From Quadrisphaera sp. RL12-1S (GTDB lineage Bacteria > Actinomycetota > Actinomycetes > Actinomycetales > Quadrisphaeraceae), in assembly GCF_014270065.1 (NCBI RefSeq), contig NZ_JACNME010000013.1, forward strand, positions 59,884 to 123,883: DNA of 64,000 nucleotides, written 5' to 3'. The stretch's first letter is position 1; every line of letters starts with the position of its first letter. The position numbers and the translations under genes were made by a program. The notes beneath the pieces are model-generated. The model saw only the letters and a program-made list of their open reading frames with translations. It made no database searches and was not told the DNA's origin. Shown here piece after piece: positions 7,896-16,187 of this stretch.

Positions 7896-8512
7896 GCGGG
7901 CAGCGCACGGCGCGCATCGAGCGGGCCACCAGCGAGTCGAGCATCTCCCTGGAGCTCGACCTCGACGGCACGGGCCGCACCGAGATCAGCACGGGCGTGG
8001 CGTTCTACGACCACATGCTCACCGCGCTCGGCAAGCACTCCCTCATCGACCTGCGCGTGCGGGCCACCGGTGACACCCACATCGACGCCCACCACGTGGT
8101 GGAGGACACCGCCATCGTCCTCGGGCAGGCGCTGCGCCAGGCCCTGGGCGACAAGCGCGGCATCGCGAGGTTCGGCGACGCGCTGGTGCCGCTCGACGAG
8201 GCGCTCGCGCAGGCCGTGGTCGACGTGTCCGGGCGCCCGTTCGTCGTCCACACCGGTGAGCCCGACGGCTACGAGCACGTGCTCATCGGCGGCGGGGGCG
8301 GCGGCGTGCCCTACGCCGGCAGCCTGACGCGGCACGTCTTCGAGTCCATCGCGCTGCACGCCCACGTGTGCCTGCACGTGCGGCTGCTCGCCGGCCGCGA
8401 CCCCCACCACGTCGCCGAGGCGCAGTACAAGGCGCTGGCCCGTGCGCTGCGCGCGGCGGTGGCGCTCGACCCGCGCGTCGACGGCGTCCCGTCCACCAAG
8501 GGCGCGCTGTGA
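7892..8512 (+). CDS. hisB: Imidazoleglycerol-phosphate dehydratase
   Basis: 206 residues, the monofunctional dehydratase that makes imidazole-acetol phosphate. It has the two diagnostic His-rich metal motifs, [17 protein letters not shown] (about residues 68-84) and [18 protein letters not shown] (about 170-187), with [13 protein letters not shown] near the N-terminus. It overlaps hisC by 4 nt. In most actinobacteria hisH and hisA would follow directly; here they resume 10.5 kb downstream at 18992. Confidence 0.96.
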   Translation: MSGQRTARIERATSESSISLELDLDGTGRTEISTGVAFYDHMLTALGKHSLIDLRVRATGDTHIDAHHVVEDTAIVLGQALRQALGDKRGIARFGDALVPLDEALAQAVVDVSGRPFVVHTGEPDGYEHVLIGGGGGGVPYAGSLTRHVFESIALHAHVCLHVRLLAGRDPHHVAEAQYKALARALRAAVALDPRVDGVPSTKGAL

Positions 8513-8519
8513 GCGCCGC

Positions 8520-9026
8520 ATGAAGTACGAGTTCCCCGGGGCGGGCGGCGGGGAGCTGTTCGACCCGTCGCAGGGCGCCCGCCGCGCGGTGCTCGTGCTC
8601 CCGGTGCTCGACGCCGACCGGGCCGCCGACCTGTGCGCCATGAGCGGTGTGGCGGCGGAGTGCGCCCCCGTCTCCGGCGCGGGCGTCGTGGCCGTGCCCG
8701 CGGCGCGCGACGGCGTGCTGCCCGGCCTGGCCGGGGTGGACGCCGCGGAGCGGCTCAGCCGGATGCTCCGGGGCCTCGACGTCGTCCTGCTGCTCACCGA
8801 GGGGGAGCAGGGGCAGGAGGGCCAGGTCACCGCGCAGACGTGGCGCGGTGGCCAGCAGGTCCCCGACGGCCGGCCCGCGGGGCTGCTGCTGGCCACGTGG
8901 CCCGGTGACGTGCTGCGGCTGCTGCTCGGCAGCCTGGAGGCGGCCGACGTCTCCGGCGCCGCCACGAGCGTCGGCCGCAGCCGCTGGACGGCGGTGCGCG
9001 GCATGCTCCGCGCCCGCCGCCGGTGA
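8520..9026 (+). CDS. Conserved-looking protein of unknown function
   Basis: 168 residues, function not recognised. It starts MKYEFPGAGGGELFD, then holds two Rossmann-like alternating strands (RRAVLVLPVLDADRAADL and GLDVVLLLTEGEQGQEG) and ends in a basic tail (RGMLRARRR). Its ATG lies 7 nt after the hisB stop and its own stop overlaps the first LysR gene by 4 nt, so it belongs to the hisCB transcript and is coupled to the LysR gene. The codon bias matches its neighbours and supports a real gene. No signal peptide, membrane segment or metal motif is seen. Confidence 0.7.
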   Translation: MKYEFPGAGGGELFDPSQGARRAVLVLPVLDADRAADLCAMSGVAAECAPVSGAGVVAVPAARDGVLPGLAGVDAAERLSRMLRGLDVVLLLTEGEQGQEGQVTAQTWRGGQQVPDGRPAGLLLATWPGDVLRLLLGSLEAADVSGAATSVGRSRWTAVRGMLRARRR

Positions 9027-9931
9027 ACCGGCGCCAGCTCGCCCTCTTCGTGGCCGTCCTCGACCACGGCAGCCTCGGAGCCGCGGCCGCGGCCACCGGC
9101 CTGGCCCAGCCGTCGGTCGCGCAGGCCCTGGACGCCCTGGAGGCGCAGCTCGGCGCCGTCCTGGTGCACCGCTCGAGCACCGGCACCACCCCCACCGCCG
9201 CGGGCCGGGCGCTCGAGCCCCACGCCCGCCAGCTGCTCCGCGGCTCCGGTGACGCCGCCGAGGCGGTGCGCGCCGCCGTGCAGGAGCACGCGCCGCGCAC
9301 CGGCGGCGTCCTCGACGTCGCTGTCGAGGCGGTCCTCGCGGCCGACGCCGCCAGCGAGCTGCTCGGCGCCCTCAGCGCGAGCCACCCCGGCGTGCGCGTG
9401 CAGGTGCACGTCGCCGAGCACGACGACCGGGTCCTCGAGGCGCTGCTGGAGGGCCGGGCGGAGGTGGCCGTCGCCTCGCTGCCGCTGGGGCGCACCACCC
9501 CGAGCCGGGCCGCACCCCGGCTGGTGGTGCTGCCGCTCGGCACGCAGGAGGTGCTGGTGGGTCTGCCGCCCGGCAGCGACGACGCGCCCGACCCGCTGCC
9601 CCTGGCGGCGCTGGACGGCCGCGACGTCATCGGGGTGACCGACCACAGCCGCCGGGAGCGGCTGGTGTCGCGGGCGCTGGAGGCCGCCGGGGCCCGCCCG
9701 CGGGTAGCCGTGGAGACCGCCCACCGCGAGTCGGTGGCCGCGCTGGTGCTCGCCGGCGCGGGGGCGGGCTTCCTCAGCGGGGAGCTCGCGCAGCGGGCGG
9801 CCGGCGAGGGCGTGGTGCTGCGCCGGACCGAGCCGGCGGTGACCGCCGGCCACGCGCTGGTGCACCTGCACCGGGAGCTGTCTCCCGCCGCGCAGGCGCT
9901 GGTCGAGGTCGCGCGGGGCTGCTCCCCGTGA
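9023..9931 (+). CDS. LysR-family transcriptional regulator (first of tandem pair)
   Basis: 302 residues. A winged helix-turn-helix occupies residues 1-60 (RRQLALFVAVLDHGSLGAAA, then ATGLAQPSVAQALDALEAQL), followed by a LysR-type ligand-binding domain with two periplasmic-binding-like lobes (DVAVEAVLAADAASELLGAL; LVVLPLGTQEVLVGLPPG). The GTG at 9023 overlaps the previous stop and its own stop overlaps the next LysR gene, again by 4 nt. The effector is unknown. It resembles the next gene, most clearly in the helix-turn-helix and the TPTAAGRAL segment, so the pair looks like a duplication. Confidence 0.85.
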   Translation: MNRRQLALFVAVLDHGSLGAAAAATGLAQPSVAQALDALEAQLGAVLVHRSSTGTTPTAAGRALEPHARQLLRGSGDAAEAVRAAVQEHAPRTGGVLDVAVEAVLAADAASELLGALSASHPGVRVQVHVAEHDDRVLEALLEGRAEVAVASLPLGRTTPSRAAPRLVVLPLGTQEVLVGLPPGSDDAPDPLPLAALDGRDVIGVTDHSRRERLVSRALEAAGARPRVAVETAHRESVAALVLAGAGAGFLSGELAQRAAGEGVVLRRTEPAVTAGHALVHLHRELSPAAQALVEVARGCSP

Positions 9932-10830
9932 GCGCCCCGCTGCTGTCGGACGAGCGCCAGGCCCGGGTGCTGCTCGCCGTGGTGGACCAGGGGTCCATCA
10001 CGGGCGCGGCCGCGCTGCTGGGGATGGCGCAGCCGTCCCTGTCCCAGGCGGTGCGCGCGATGGAGGCGGCCGCCGGGTGCGCGCTGTTCGAGCGGACGCC
10101 CCGCGGCACCGCGCCCACGGCCGCGGGCCGGTCCCTCGTCGAGCCCGCCCAGCGGCTGCTGCGGGACCTGGACGCCGCGCGGCGGGCCGTCTCCGACGTC
10201 GTGGCCCTGCGCTCGGGGACGCTCGACGTCGTGGCCCACGCCGCGGTGGCCTCCCACCCCCTGGCGGGGGCGGTGGGGCTCTTCCGCGCCGCCCACCCCG
10301 GTGTGCTCGTCCGGGTGCGGGACGCCCGCGACGACGCGCAGCTGGTGGCCGACCTCGTCCGGGGGCGCGCGGAGGTGGCGGTGGTGCAGCTGCCGCTGCC
10401 GTGCGACCTGCCCGCGGAGGCGCTGGGGGAGCAGGAGGTGTGGGCCGTGCTGCCGCCCGGGTCCGGGGGAGCGGGCGAGCCGCTGGCGCGGGCGGACGTG
10501 GCGCGGCTACCGCTGGTGGCGCTGCAGAACGGGGCCTCGGCGCGGGCGGCGCTGCGCGCCGAGCTGGCCGAGACCGGCCTGCCCCGCGCGTCGGTGGTCA
10601 CCCCGCAGCCGGCCACCGTGCTGCCCCTGGTGCTGGCGGGGGCGGGGGCCGCGCTCGTGGACCGGCGCCACGCGCAGCGGGCCGCGGCGCTCGGCGGCGT
10701 CGTGCGTCCGCTCGACCCCCCGCTGCTCCTGCCGTTCGGCGCCGTGCGGGCCCCCGGGGCGGTCTCCTCGGCCGCAGAGGCCCTCGTGGCGGCGCTGCGC
10801 GAGGTCTGCGGCCGCTCCGGTCGCCCCTAG
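9928..10830 (+). CDS. LysR-family transcriptional regulator (second of tandem pair)
   Basis: 300 residues. The N-terminal helix-turn-helix reads VLLAVVDQGSITGAAALLGM then AQPSLSQAVRAMEAAAGCALF, followed by RTPRGTAPTAAGRSLVEPAQ, closely parallel to the upstream LysR protein. The effector domain follows (GTLDVVAHAAVASHPLAGAV; EALGEQEVWAVLPPGSG). It is translated from a GTG overlapping the preceding stop. Encoding two adjacent, coupled LysR-type proteins suggests possible hetero-oligomers or sequential regulation. Their target could be the divergent-oriented acyl-CoA operon downstream, but the two are convergent, so this is only a guess. Confidence 0.85.
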   Translation: MSAPLLSDERQARVLLAVVDQGSITGAAALLGMAQPSLSQAVRAMEAAAGCALFERTPRGTAPTAAGRSLVEPAQRLLRDLDAARRAVSDVVALRSGTLDVVAHAAVASHPLAGAVGLFRAAHPGVLVRVRDARDDAQLVADLVRGRAEVAVVQLPLPCDLPAEALGEQEVWAVLPPGSGGAGEPLARADVARLPLVALQNGASARAALRAELAETGLPRASVVTPQPATVLPLVLAGAGAALVDRRHAQRAAALGGVVRPLDPPLLLPFGAVRAPGAVSSAAEALVAALREVCGRSGRP

Positions 10831-10831
10831 T

Positions 10832-10854
10832 CCGCTCCCCGGGCGCCAGCGGAG
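10832..10854. terminator. Short hairpin between convergent genes
   Basis: Only 28 nt separate the second LysR stop (10830) from the enoyl-CoA hydratase stop (10859). TCCGCT and AGCGGA in this gap can pair around 11 nt, a weak shared terminator. Confidence 0.35.
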
Positions 10855-10858
10855 GGTG

Positions 10859-11638
10859 TCAGCGGCCCTGCCAGCGGGGCGCCCGGCGCTCGGCGAACGC
10901 GCGCGCCCCCTCGGCGGCGTCGTCGGAGCGGAGCACGTGCGCCACCAGCGCGTCCTGCCGCGCGAAGGCCTCGGGCTCGGACAGGTCGGCGGTCTCGTCG
11001 AGCACCCGCTGGACCGCCGCCACGGCGAGCGGCGCCGCGGCGACCACCCGCTCGGCCAGCTCCAGCGCGGCGGCCAGCGCCCCGCCCGGCTCGGTGAGGC
11101 GGCTGACCAGGCCCAGCTGCTCGGCGCGCTCCGCGCCGAGCGTCGCGCCCGTGAGCAGCAGCTCCGCGGCCACGGCCCGGGGGATCCTGCGGGGCAGGCG
11201 CACCAGGCCGCCCTGGGGCGCCACGATGCCGCGGGTCACCTCCGGCAGGCCGAACCGCGCCTCGCGGGAGGCGACCACGAGGTCGCAGGCGAGCACCAGC
11301 TCCGTGCCGCCGCCCAGCGCCCACCCCTCCACGGCGGCCACCAGCGGCTTGCTGCGGCGCCGGCGGGTGAGGCCGGCGAAGCCGGTCGAGGGCAGCACGG
11401 GGGACTCACCGCGGGCGCGCGCCTTGAGGTCCATCCCGGCGCTGAAGACGCCGCCCGCTCCGGTGAGGACCCCCACGCGCAGCGCGTCGTCGTCCTCCAG
11501 CCGGGTCAGGGCCGCGTCCACGGACAGGGCCGTGGCCAGGTCGACCGCGTTGCGGGCCTGCGGGCGGTCCAGGACGACGACGAGGACGGCGCCGTGCACC
11601 TCCGTGCGCACCGGAGGGCCGTCCTGCAGCGCGCTCAT
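10859..11638 (-). CDS. Enoyl-CoA hydratase/isomerase family protein
   Basis: 259 residues of the crotonase superfamily. The oxyanion-hole segments are GVFSAGMDLKA (about residue 70) and EGWALGGGTELVLACDLVVA (about 102-121). Both catalytic glutamate positions of hydratases appear occupied: FGLPEVTRG and RAVAAELLLTG. It probably adds water to an enoyl-CoA in the cytoplasm. It is the last gene of a three-gene minus-strand unit with a CaiB-type CoA-transferase (4-nt overlap) and an acyl-CoA dehydrogenase, which together look like degradation of a carboxylic acid through its CoA ester; the acid is unknown. Confidence 0.88.
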   Translation of the reverse strand: MSALQDGPPVRTEVHGAVLVVVLDRPQARNAVDLATALSVDAALTRLEDDDALRVGVLTGAGGVFSAGMDLKARARGESPVLPSTGFAGLTRRRRSKPLVAAVEGWALGGGTELVLACDLVVASREARFGLPEVTRGIVAPQGGLVRLPRRIPRAVAAELLLTGATLGAERAEQLGLVSRLTEPGGALAAALELAERVVAAAPLAVAAVQRVLDETADLSEPEAFARQDALVAHVLRSDDAAEGARAFAERRAPRWQGR

Positions 11639-12885
11639 CGACCGCTCCCCGGCACCGCGCCCTCCCGGGCGTGCAGGGCGGCGAGGCGGTCCGGGGTCCA
11701 GCCGAGCTCGGCGAGGACCTCGTCGGTGTGCTGCCCGAGGGCGGGGGAGTGGCGGCGCACGCCGGTGGTGGCGCCGGAGAAGCGGACCGGAGAGCCGATG
11801 AGGCGGTACGGGCCCTCGGTGGGGTGCTCGACCACGTCGAGCATGTGGCCGTCGGCCCAGTAGTCGTGCTCGCCGGCGTGGTCGAGGTCCATCACCGGGG
11901 CGAACGGGATGCTCCGCTCGGAGCACAGCCGGCGCCACTGCGCGGTCGTGTGCCGCCGCGAGTAGCGGGCCACCGCCGCGTAGAGGTCGCCGAGGTGGTG
12001 CTGCAGCGTTTGCGGCTCGAAGGCGTCCATCTCCTCCGGGTGCCCGACCAGCTCGAAGAAGTCGACGCAGTTCTTCCAGCTGTACGGGAGGATCGCGGCG
12101 AAGCCGTCAGCGGTCGGCAGCGCCGCGTGGCCCGGCTCCAGCGAGCGGGGGAAGCCCACCGGCCCGGTCTGCGGTTCGAACGCCCGCCCGCCCAGGTGCT
12201 CCACCAGGGTGAAGGCGAACATCGTGTCCGCCATCGGCACCTCCACGCGCTGCCCGCGCCCCGTGCGCTGGCGCGACAGCAGCGCCGCCAGCACCGAGTA
12301 CACGATCGTCAGGCCGCAGATCTTGTCGGCCATGGCCGTGGGCGCGTACGACGGCTCGCCCGTGGTGCGGCGCATGAGGTCGACCATCCCCGAGGCGGCC
12401 TGCACCACCTCGTCGTAGGCGGCCGAGTCAGCGGCGGTCGAGTCGGAGCGGAAGCCCTGCGCGTTGCAGTAGACGAGCCGCGGGTTGACCTCGGCGAGGT
12501 CCTCGTGGGTGAGGTGCAGCCGCGCCAGCGCCCCGGGCCGCATGTTGGTCACCAGCACGTCGGCGGTGGCCACGAGGTCGAGCAGGGCGGCGCGGCCCTC
12601 GTCGCTCTTGAGGTCCAGCCGGACGCTGCGCTTGTTGCGGTTGAGGTTGAGCGCGATGGCGCCGGTGCTGTCGGGGTCCGAGGGATCGCGCCGTTGCAGG
12701 CGGCGCACGACGTCACCGGTGGGCGGCTCCACCTTGATGACGTCGGCGCCGAGGTCTCCCAGCACCTGGCACGCGTAGGGAGCCATGATCACGCTGGCGA
12801 GGTCGATGACGCGCACGCCGGCCAGCAGGGGCTCGCGCTCGTCGTCGTCGCTCTTCTGGGTGAGGTCGAGGGGGGCGGTGGTCAC
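11635..12885 (-). CDS. CaiB/BaiF family (class III) CoA-transferase
   Basis: 416 residues. The N-terminus RVIDLASVIMAPYACQVLGD then LGADVIKVEPPTGD is the family III hallmark, followed by LNRNKRSVRLDLKSDEGR. A conserved Asp that would form the acyl-aspartyl intermediate is seen in PTAMADKICGL (about residue 188), and VEVPMADTMFAF follows. It moves CoA between carboxylic acids, so it probably activates the substrate of the neighbouring dehydrogenase. It sits in the middle of the operon and overlaps the hydratase gene by 4 nt. Confidence 0.9.
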   Translation of the reverse strand: MTTAPLDLTQKSDDDEREPLLAGVRVIDLASVIMAPYACQVLGDLGADVIKVEPPTGDVVRRLQRRDPSDPDSTGAIALNLNRNKRSVRLDLKSDEGRAALLDLVATADVLVTNMRPGALARLHLTHEDLAEVNPRLVYCNAQGFRSDSTAADSAAYDEVVQAASGMVDLMRRTTGEPSYAPTAMADKICGLTIVYSVLAALLSRQRTGRGQRVEVPMADTMFAFTLVEHLGGRAFEPQTGPVGFPRSLEPGHAALPTADGFAAILPYSWKNCVDFFELVGHPEEMDAFEPQTLQHHLGDLYAAVARYSRRHTTAQWRRLCSERSIPFAPVMDLDHAGEHDYWADGHMLDVVEHPTEGPYRLIGSPVRFSGATTGVRRHSPALGQHTDEVLAELGWTPDRLAALHAREGAVPGSGR

Positions 12886-12938
12886 AGGGGGGTCCTCCTG
12901 GCAGAGGGGGCAGAGGGGGCGGGCGGGGCGGAGGCGGC

Positions 12939-14138
12939 TCAGACGAAGGCGCTGAGGCCGGTGGCCGCGCGCGCGGTGATGAGCGCGTTCATCTCGCGGG
13001 TGCCCTCGTAGGAGTAGAGGGCCTCGGCGTCCGCGAAGAACCGCGCGACGCCGTGCTCCAGCAGGATGCCGTTGCCGCCCAGCACCTCGCGGGCCCAGCC
13101 GACGGTCTCGCGCATGCGCGTGGTGCAGAACATCTTCGCCATCGCCGCCTGGGCCTCGCCCAGCTGGCCGGCGTCCTGCAGCTGGGCCATGCGCACGGCC
13201 AGCGCCTGGCAGGCGGTCACGTTGCCGAGCATGCGGGCGATGAGGTCCTGGATGAGCTGGAAGCTCGCGATGGGGCGGCCGAACTGCTCGCGCTCCACGG
13301 CGTAGGCCCGGGCGGCCTCGTAGGCGCCGAGCGCGCAGCCGGTCGCGCTCCAGGCGACGCTGCCGCGCGTCACCTTGAGCACCTCGGCGGTGTCGCGGAA
13401 GCTGTTGGCGCCCTGCAGCCGGTCGGCCTCGGGGACGCGCACGCCGTCCAGCACGAGGTGGGCGTTCTGCACGCCGCGCAGCGCGATCTTGCCCGGCAGC
13501 GCCTCCGCGGTGAACCCCGGCGTGCCCTTGGTCACCACGAAGCCCTTGACGCGGTCGTCAGCGACGTCGCGGGCCCACACCACCACCAGGTCGGCGAAGG
13601 TGCCGTTGCCGATCCACTTCTTCTCACCGTCCAGCACCCAGGTGTCGCCCTCGCGGCGCGCGGTGGTGGTGAGCCCGCCGGCGGTGCCGGAGCCGACCAG
13701 CGGCTCGGTGAGGCCGAACGCCCCGACCTTCTCCCACCGCACCATGTCCGGCAGCCAGCGGCGCTTCTGCTCCTCCGAGCCGCAGACCCGCACCGAGCCC
13801 ATGGCCAGGCCGTTGTGCACCCCGAAGAACGTGGCGAACGACGGGTCCACCCGGGTCATCTCCATGGCGAGGACGCCGGAGAGCAGGGCGCTCCTCGGGG
13901 CCACCGACGGGTCGTCCTCGGGGGCACCGGTGATGCCGAGCTCGCGCATCTCGGGGATGAGCTCCACCGGCGTCTGCGCGCGCTCCCAGCGCTCGTCGGC
14001 GCCCGGCTGCACGCGCTCGCGCAGGAACGTCCTCACGCGGTCCACCACGGCCGCCTCCTCGGGGGAGAGCAGGTCGTGGATGCGGAAGAAGTCGCCCTCG
14101 ACGGCGCCGCTGTCGATGCGCGTGCTGCTGGAGCTCAC
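12939..14138 (-). CDS. Acyl-CoA dehydrogenase, glutaryl-CoA dehydrogenase-like
   Basis: 399 residues, flavin-dependent. The C-terminal motif YEGTREMNALITARAATG, with the catalytic Glu, and the pattern EVLGGNGILLEHGVARFFADAEA resemble the glutaryl-CoA dehydrogenase branch. FGLTEPLVGSGTAGG and WVLDGEKKWIGNGTFADLVV form the FAD/acyl site. The GTG at 14138 is chosen because GAGGAGG lies about 7-13 nt upstream; longer frames add a non-homologous Gly/Arg stretch. It leads the acyl-CoA operon. With a CoA-transferase and hydratase beside it, a dicarboxylate or branched-acid substrate is plausible but unproven. Confidence 0.88.
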   Translation of the reverse strand: MSSSSTRIDSGAVEGDFFRIHDLLSPEEAAVVDRVRTFLRERVQPGADERWERAQTPVELIPEMRELGITGAPEDDPSVAPRSALLSGVLAMEMTRVDPSFATFFGVHNGLAMGSVRVCGSEEQKRRWLPDMVRWEKVGAFGLTEPLVGSGTAGGLTTTARREGDTWVLDGEKKWIGNGTFADLVVVWARDVADDRVKGFVVTKGTPGFTAEALPGKIALRGVQNAHLVLDGVRVPEADRLQGANSFRDTAEVLKVTRGSVAWSATGCALGAYEAARAYAVEREQFGRPIASFQLIQDLIARMLGNVTACQALAVRMAQLQDAGQLGEAQAAMAKMFCTTRMRETVGWAREVLGGNGILLEHGVARFFADAEALYSYEGTREMNALITARAATGLSAFV

Positions 14139-14178
14139 GGCTGGTCCTCCTCGGTGGGGCCGGTGTCTGCTGCTCTCC

Positions 14179-14207
14179 AGCACACCCCCGCCAGGGCCAC
14201 GCGTCAA
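14179..14207 (-). promoter_or_regulatory. Promoter of the acyl-CoA operon
   Basis: On the minus strand TTGACG (14207-14202) is followed after 17 nt by TGTGCT (14184-14179). The transcript would have a leader of about 35-40 nt containing the Shine-Dalgarno of the dehydrogenase gene. This is one of the few standard -35/-10 pairs in the window. Confidence 0.5.
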
Positions 14208-14289
14208 AGACAGATCTGCGGCCCCGGTCCCAGGCAGTGCCTATGGCTGCTGCTCGCTGGCTCGGCGGCAGCGAGCCGGCCCCGACCCC

Positions 14290-14295
14290 TACGCT
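14290..14295 (+). promoter_or_regulatory. -10 box of a leaderless promoter for the potassium channel
   Basis: TACGCT ends 6 nt before the ATG at 14302, with no Shine-Dalgarno in between, as expected for a leaderless mRNA. Confidence 0.45.
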
Positions 14296-14301
14296 CGCCC
14301 C

Positions 14302-15336
14302 ATGGCCGCGGCGCGCGAGGGGCTGAAGCTGCCCCGGCTCACCCCCCGGCGCACGCCGCTGACGTCCATCGCGCTGCGCCTCGGCCTGGCGCTGCTCCTG
14401 CTGCTGGTCAACTGGGCCCTGGTGCTGGTCGAGGCGGACCAGTACACCGACAACGCCGACGGGCGCGTGTCCGTCATCGACGCGCTGTACTACACCACCG
14501 TCACGCTCTCGACCACCGGCTACGGCGACATCACGCCCGTCACCGAGCAGGCGCGGCTCGTCAACGCGCTCCTGGTCACGCCGATGCGGCTGATGTTCGT
14601 CATCATCCTGGTCGGCACCACGCTGTCCGCGCTCACCGAGCGGTCCCGCACCGAGATCCGCGTCCACCGCTGGAAGGCCCGCATGCGAGACCACGTCGTC
14701 GTCCTCGGCTACGGCACCAAGGGCCGCAACGCGGTGCGGGCGCTGCGGCTGCGCGACCACCCCGCAGACCGGATCGTCGTCGTCGAGGCCGACCCCGCCG
14801 CCGCCTCCCGCGCCAGCGCCGACGGCTACGCCGTGGTCATCGGCTCCGCCACGCACAAGTCGGTGCTCGTCGAGGCGCAGGTGGCGCGGGCCCGGACGGC
14901 CATCATCGCGCTCGACCGGGACGACACCGCCGTGCTCGCCGCGCTGACGCTGCGACGGGTGGCGCCGCACGTCACGGTGCTCGCGTCGTCGCGGGAGTCG
15001 GCCACCGCGGAGCTGCTGCGCGAGAGCGGGGCCACCTCGGTGGTGGTCTCCTCTGAGACCGCGGGGCGCCTCCTGGGCCTGGCCACCGACAGCCCCGACG
15101 CCGTGAGCGTGGTGGAGGACATGCTGTCGTTCGGGTCCGGGCTCGACCTCGACGAGCGCCCCGTGGAAGCGTCCGAGGTGGGGCGGCCGCCGCACGCGTG
15201 CGGCGTGCCCGTGGTCGGGGTGTGGCGGGGCGGGCGCATGCTGCGCTACTCCGACCCGTCGATCGGTGCGCTGCGCGCGGACGACCGGATCCTGTACGTC
15301 GCCTCCCGCGACGACCCGCCGCCCCTGACGCGCTGA
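14302..15336 (+). CDS. Potassium channel protein with RCK/TrkA-N domain
   Basis: 344 residues. Two hydrophobic helices (about residues 22-46 and 85-113) flank a pore loop with the K+ selectivity filter TTGYGDITP (about residues 73-81). An NAD-binding TrkA-N/RCK domain follows (VVVLGYGTKGRNAVRALRL, about 133-151) and ends with a TrkA-C-like part (GVWRGGRMLRYSDPSIGALR). This is the two-helix, RCK-gated K+ channel layout of MthK-like channels. The ATG at 14302 is supported by the -10 box just upstream. It is a single-gene unit, divergent from the acyl-CoA operon. Confidence 0.9.
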   Translation: MAAAREGLKLPRLTPRRTPLTSIALRLGLALLLLLVNWALVLVEADQYTDNADGRVSVIDALYYTTVTLSTTGYGDITPVTEQARLVNALLVTPMRLMFVIILVGTTLSALTERSRTEIRVHRWKARMRDHVVVLGYGTKGRNAVRALRLRDHPADRIVVVEADPAAASRASADGYAVVIGSATHKSVLVEAQVARARTAIIALDRDDTAVLAALTLRRVAPHVTVLASSRESATAELLRESGATSVVVSSETAGRLLGLATDSPDAVSVVEDMLSFGSGLDLDERPVEASEVGRPPHACGVPVVGVWRGGRMLRYSDPSIGALRADDRILYVASRDDPPPLTR

Positions 15337-15382
15337 CCCCCCTCACCGCGACGATCAAGGAAGCTGCGTACGGGGGAGGGAG
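15337..15382. terminator. Hairpin with ACGATCAAGGAA motif
   Basis: Directly after the K+ channel stop, a CCCCCCTC arm and a GGGGGAGGGAGG arm (about 15373-15384) flank the motif CGACGATCAAGGAAG (15349-15363). It is nearly the same as the element at 991-1035 and shares the motif with 28714-28763. It probably terminates the channel transcript. Confidence 0.5.
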
Positions 15383-15436
15383 GCCAGCGGCGCCGCTCCG
15401 GGTGCGGGGTGATCGGCGGTGCAGTACTCAGGTGCG

Positions 15437-15979
15437 GTGGCCTCCTCGAAGCTCCTGACCGACGTCGCCCTCGGCCTGGCCGCGGGGTGGGTGGGCGAGA
15501 AGGTGAAGGCCGCCGCCGAGTCGTCCCTGCAGGAGTGGGGCGAGCGGAAGCTGCCGCCCGAGCCCGGCCAGAAGGAGCTCGACGGCGCAGACCCGGCCGA
15601 CCACGGCGACCGCATGCCGCCGTCGCTGCTCTACCGCAAGCTCGTGGCCGCCCGGAAGGGGCAGGCCGCTGCCGACGCGATGGACGACGACGAGGTCGAG
15701 GCCGGTGCGCAGTGGTTCCACCGCGCCCTCGCCTACGGCTACCCGGTGTTCTACGCCGTCCTGACGCGCCGGGTGCCGCTGGCGCGCGCCGGAGGGGGAG
15801 CGGTGGGCGGCGCGGCGCTGTTCGCCGCCTTCCACGGCTCGGCGCTGCCCGCGCTCGGCGTGCAGGCCGCGCCGTCGGAGCTGCCGAGGGCGTGGTGGGT
15901 GTGGGAGGGCGGCTCGCACGTCGCCTACGGCGTGGCGGTGGACTTCGTCATCGACGTCCTGCGCCGCATCACCCGCTGA
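15437..15979 (+). CDS. DUF1440 (YagU-like) membrane protein
   Basis: 180 residues from GTG 15437; an in-frame GTG at 15419 would add six residues. The N-terminus has a short hydrophobic stretch (LTDVALGLAAGWVGEKV). The second half has the family pattern HRALAYGYPVFYAVLTRR, a Gly/Ala helix (GGGAVGGAALFAAFHGSALPAL) and a C-terminal GSHVAYGVAVDFVIDVLRR. This fits the DUF1440/YagU inner-membrane family, whose role is uncertain. No clear Shine-Dalgarno decides the start. It stands between two repeat elements as a single gene. Confidence 0.7.
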   Translation: MASSKLLTDVALGLAAGWVGEKVKAAAESSLQEWGERKLPPEPGQKELDGADPADHGDRMPPSLLYRKLVAARKGQAAADAMDDDEVEAGAQWFHRALAYGYPVFYAVLTRRVPLARAGGGAVGGAALFAAFHGSALPALGVQAAPSELPRAWWVWEGGSHVAYGVAVDFVIDVLRRITR

Positions 15980-16023
15980 CCGCGTCGCGCCCGGGGCGAG
16001 CTCCCCGGTGGGGAAGGTGAGTT

Positions 16024-16102
16024 CCGGTGGGCAGGCTGACGTCCGCTTCCGGCCCCGGAAGCGAACGTCAGCGTGCCCACCGGACGTCAGCCTGCCCACC
16101 GG
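16024..16102. repeat. Three-arm inverted repeat (one forward, two reverse copies)
   Basis: A forward arm at 16024-16052 is complemented by a 29-nt reverse copy at 16055-16083 (two mismatches, almost no loop). It is also complemented perfectly over 22 bp by a second reverse copy at 16081-16102. The two reverse copies overlap by 3 nt, and only one can pair with the forward arm at a time. The element lies in the 208-nt gap between the DUF1440 and DUF427 genes, both on the plus strand. The architecture matches the element at 570-651, although the sequence differs. Confidence 0.85.
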
Positions 16103-16187
16103 ACGTGCCGGGGCCGGGACTGCCGGACGCGTGGCCGGTGTTCTTCCTCAGGCAGGACCGTTCCACCGGATGCACCTGGAGGACACC

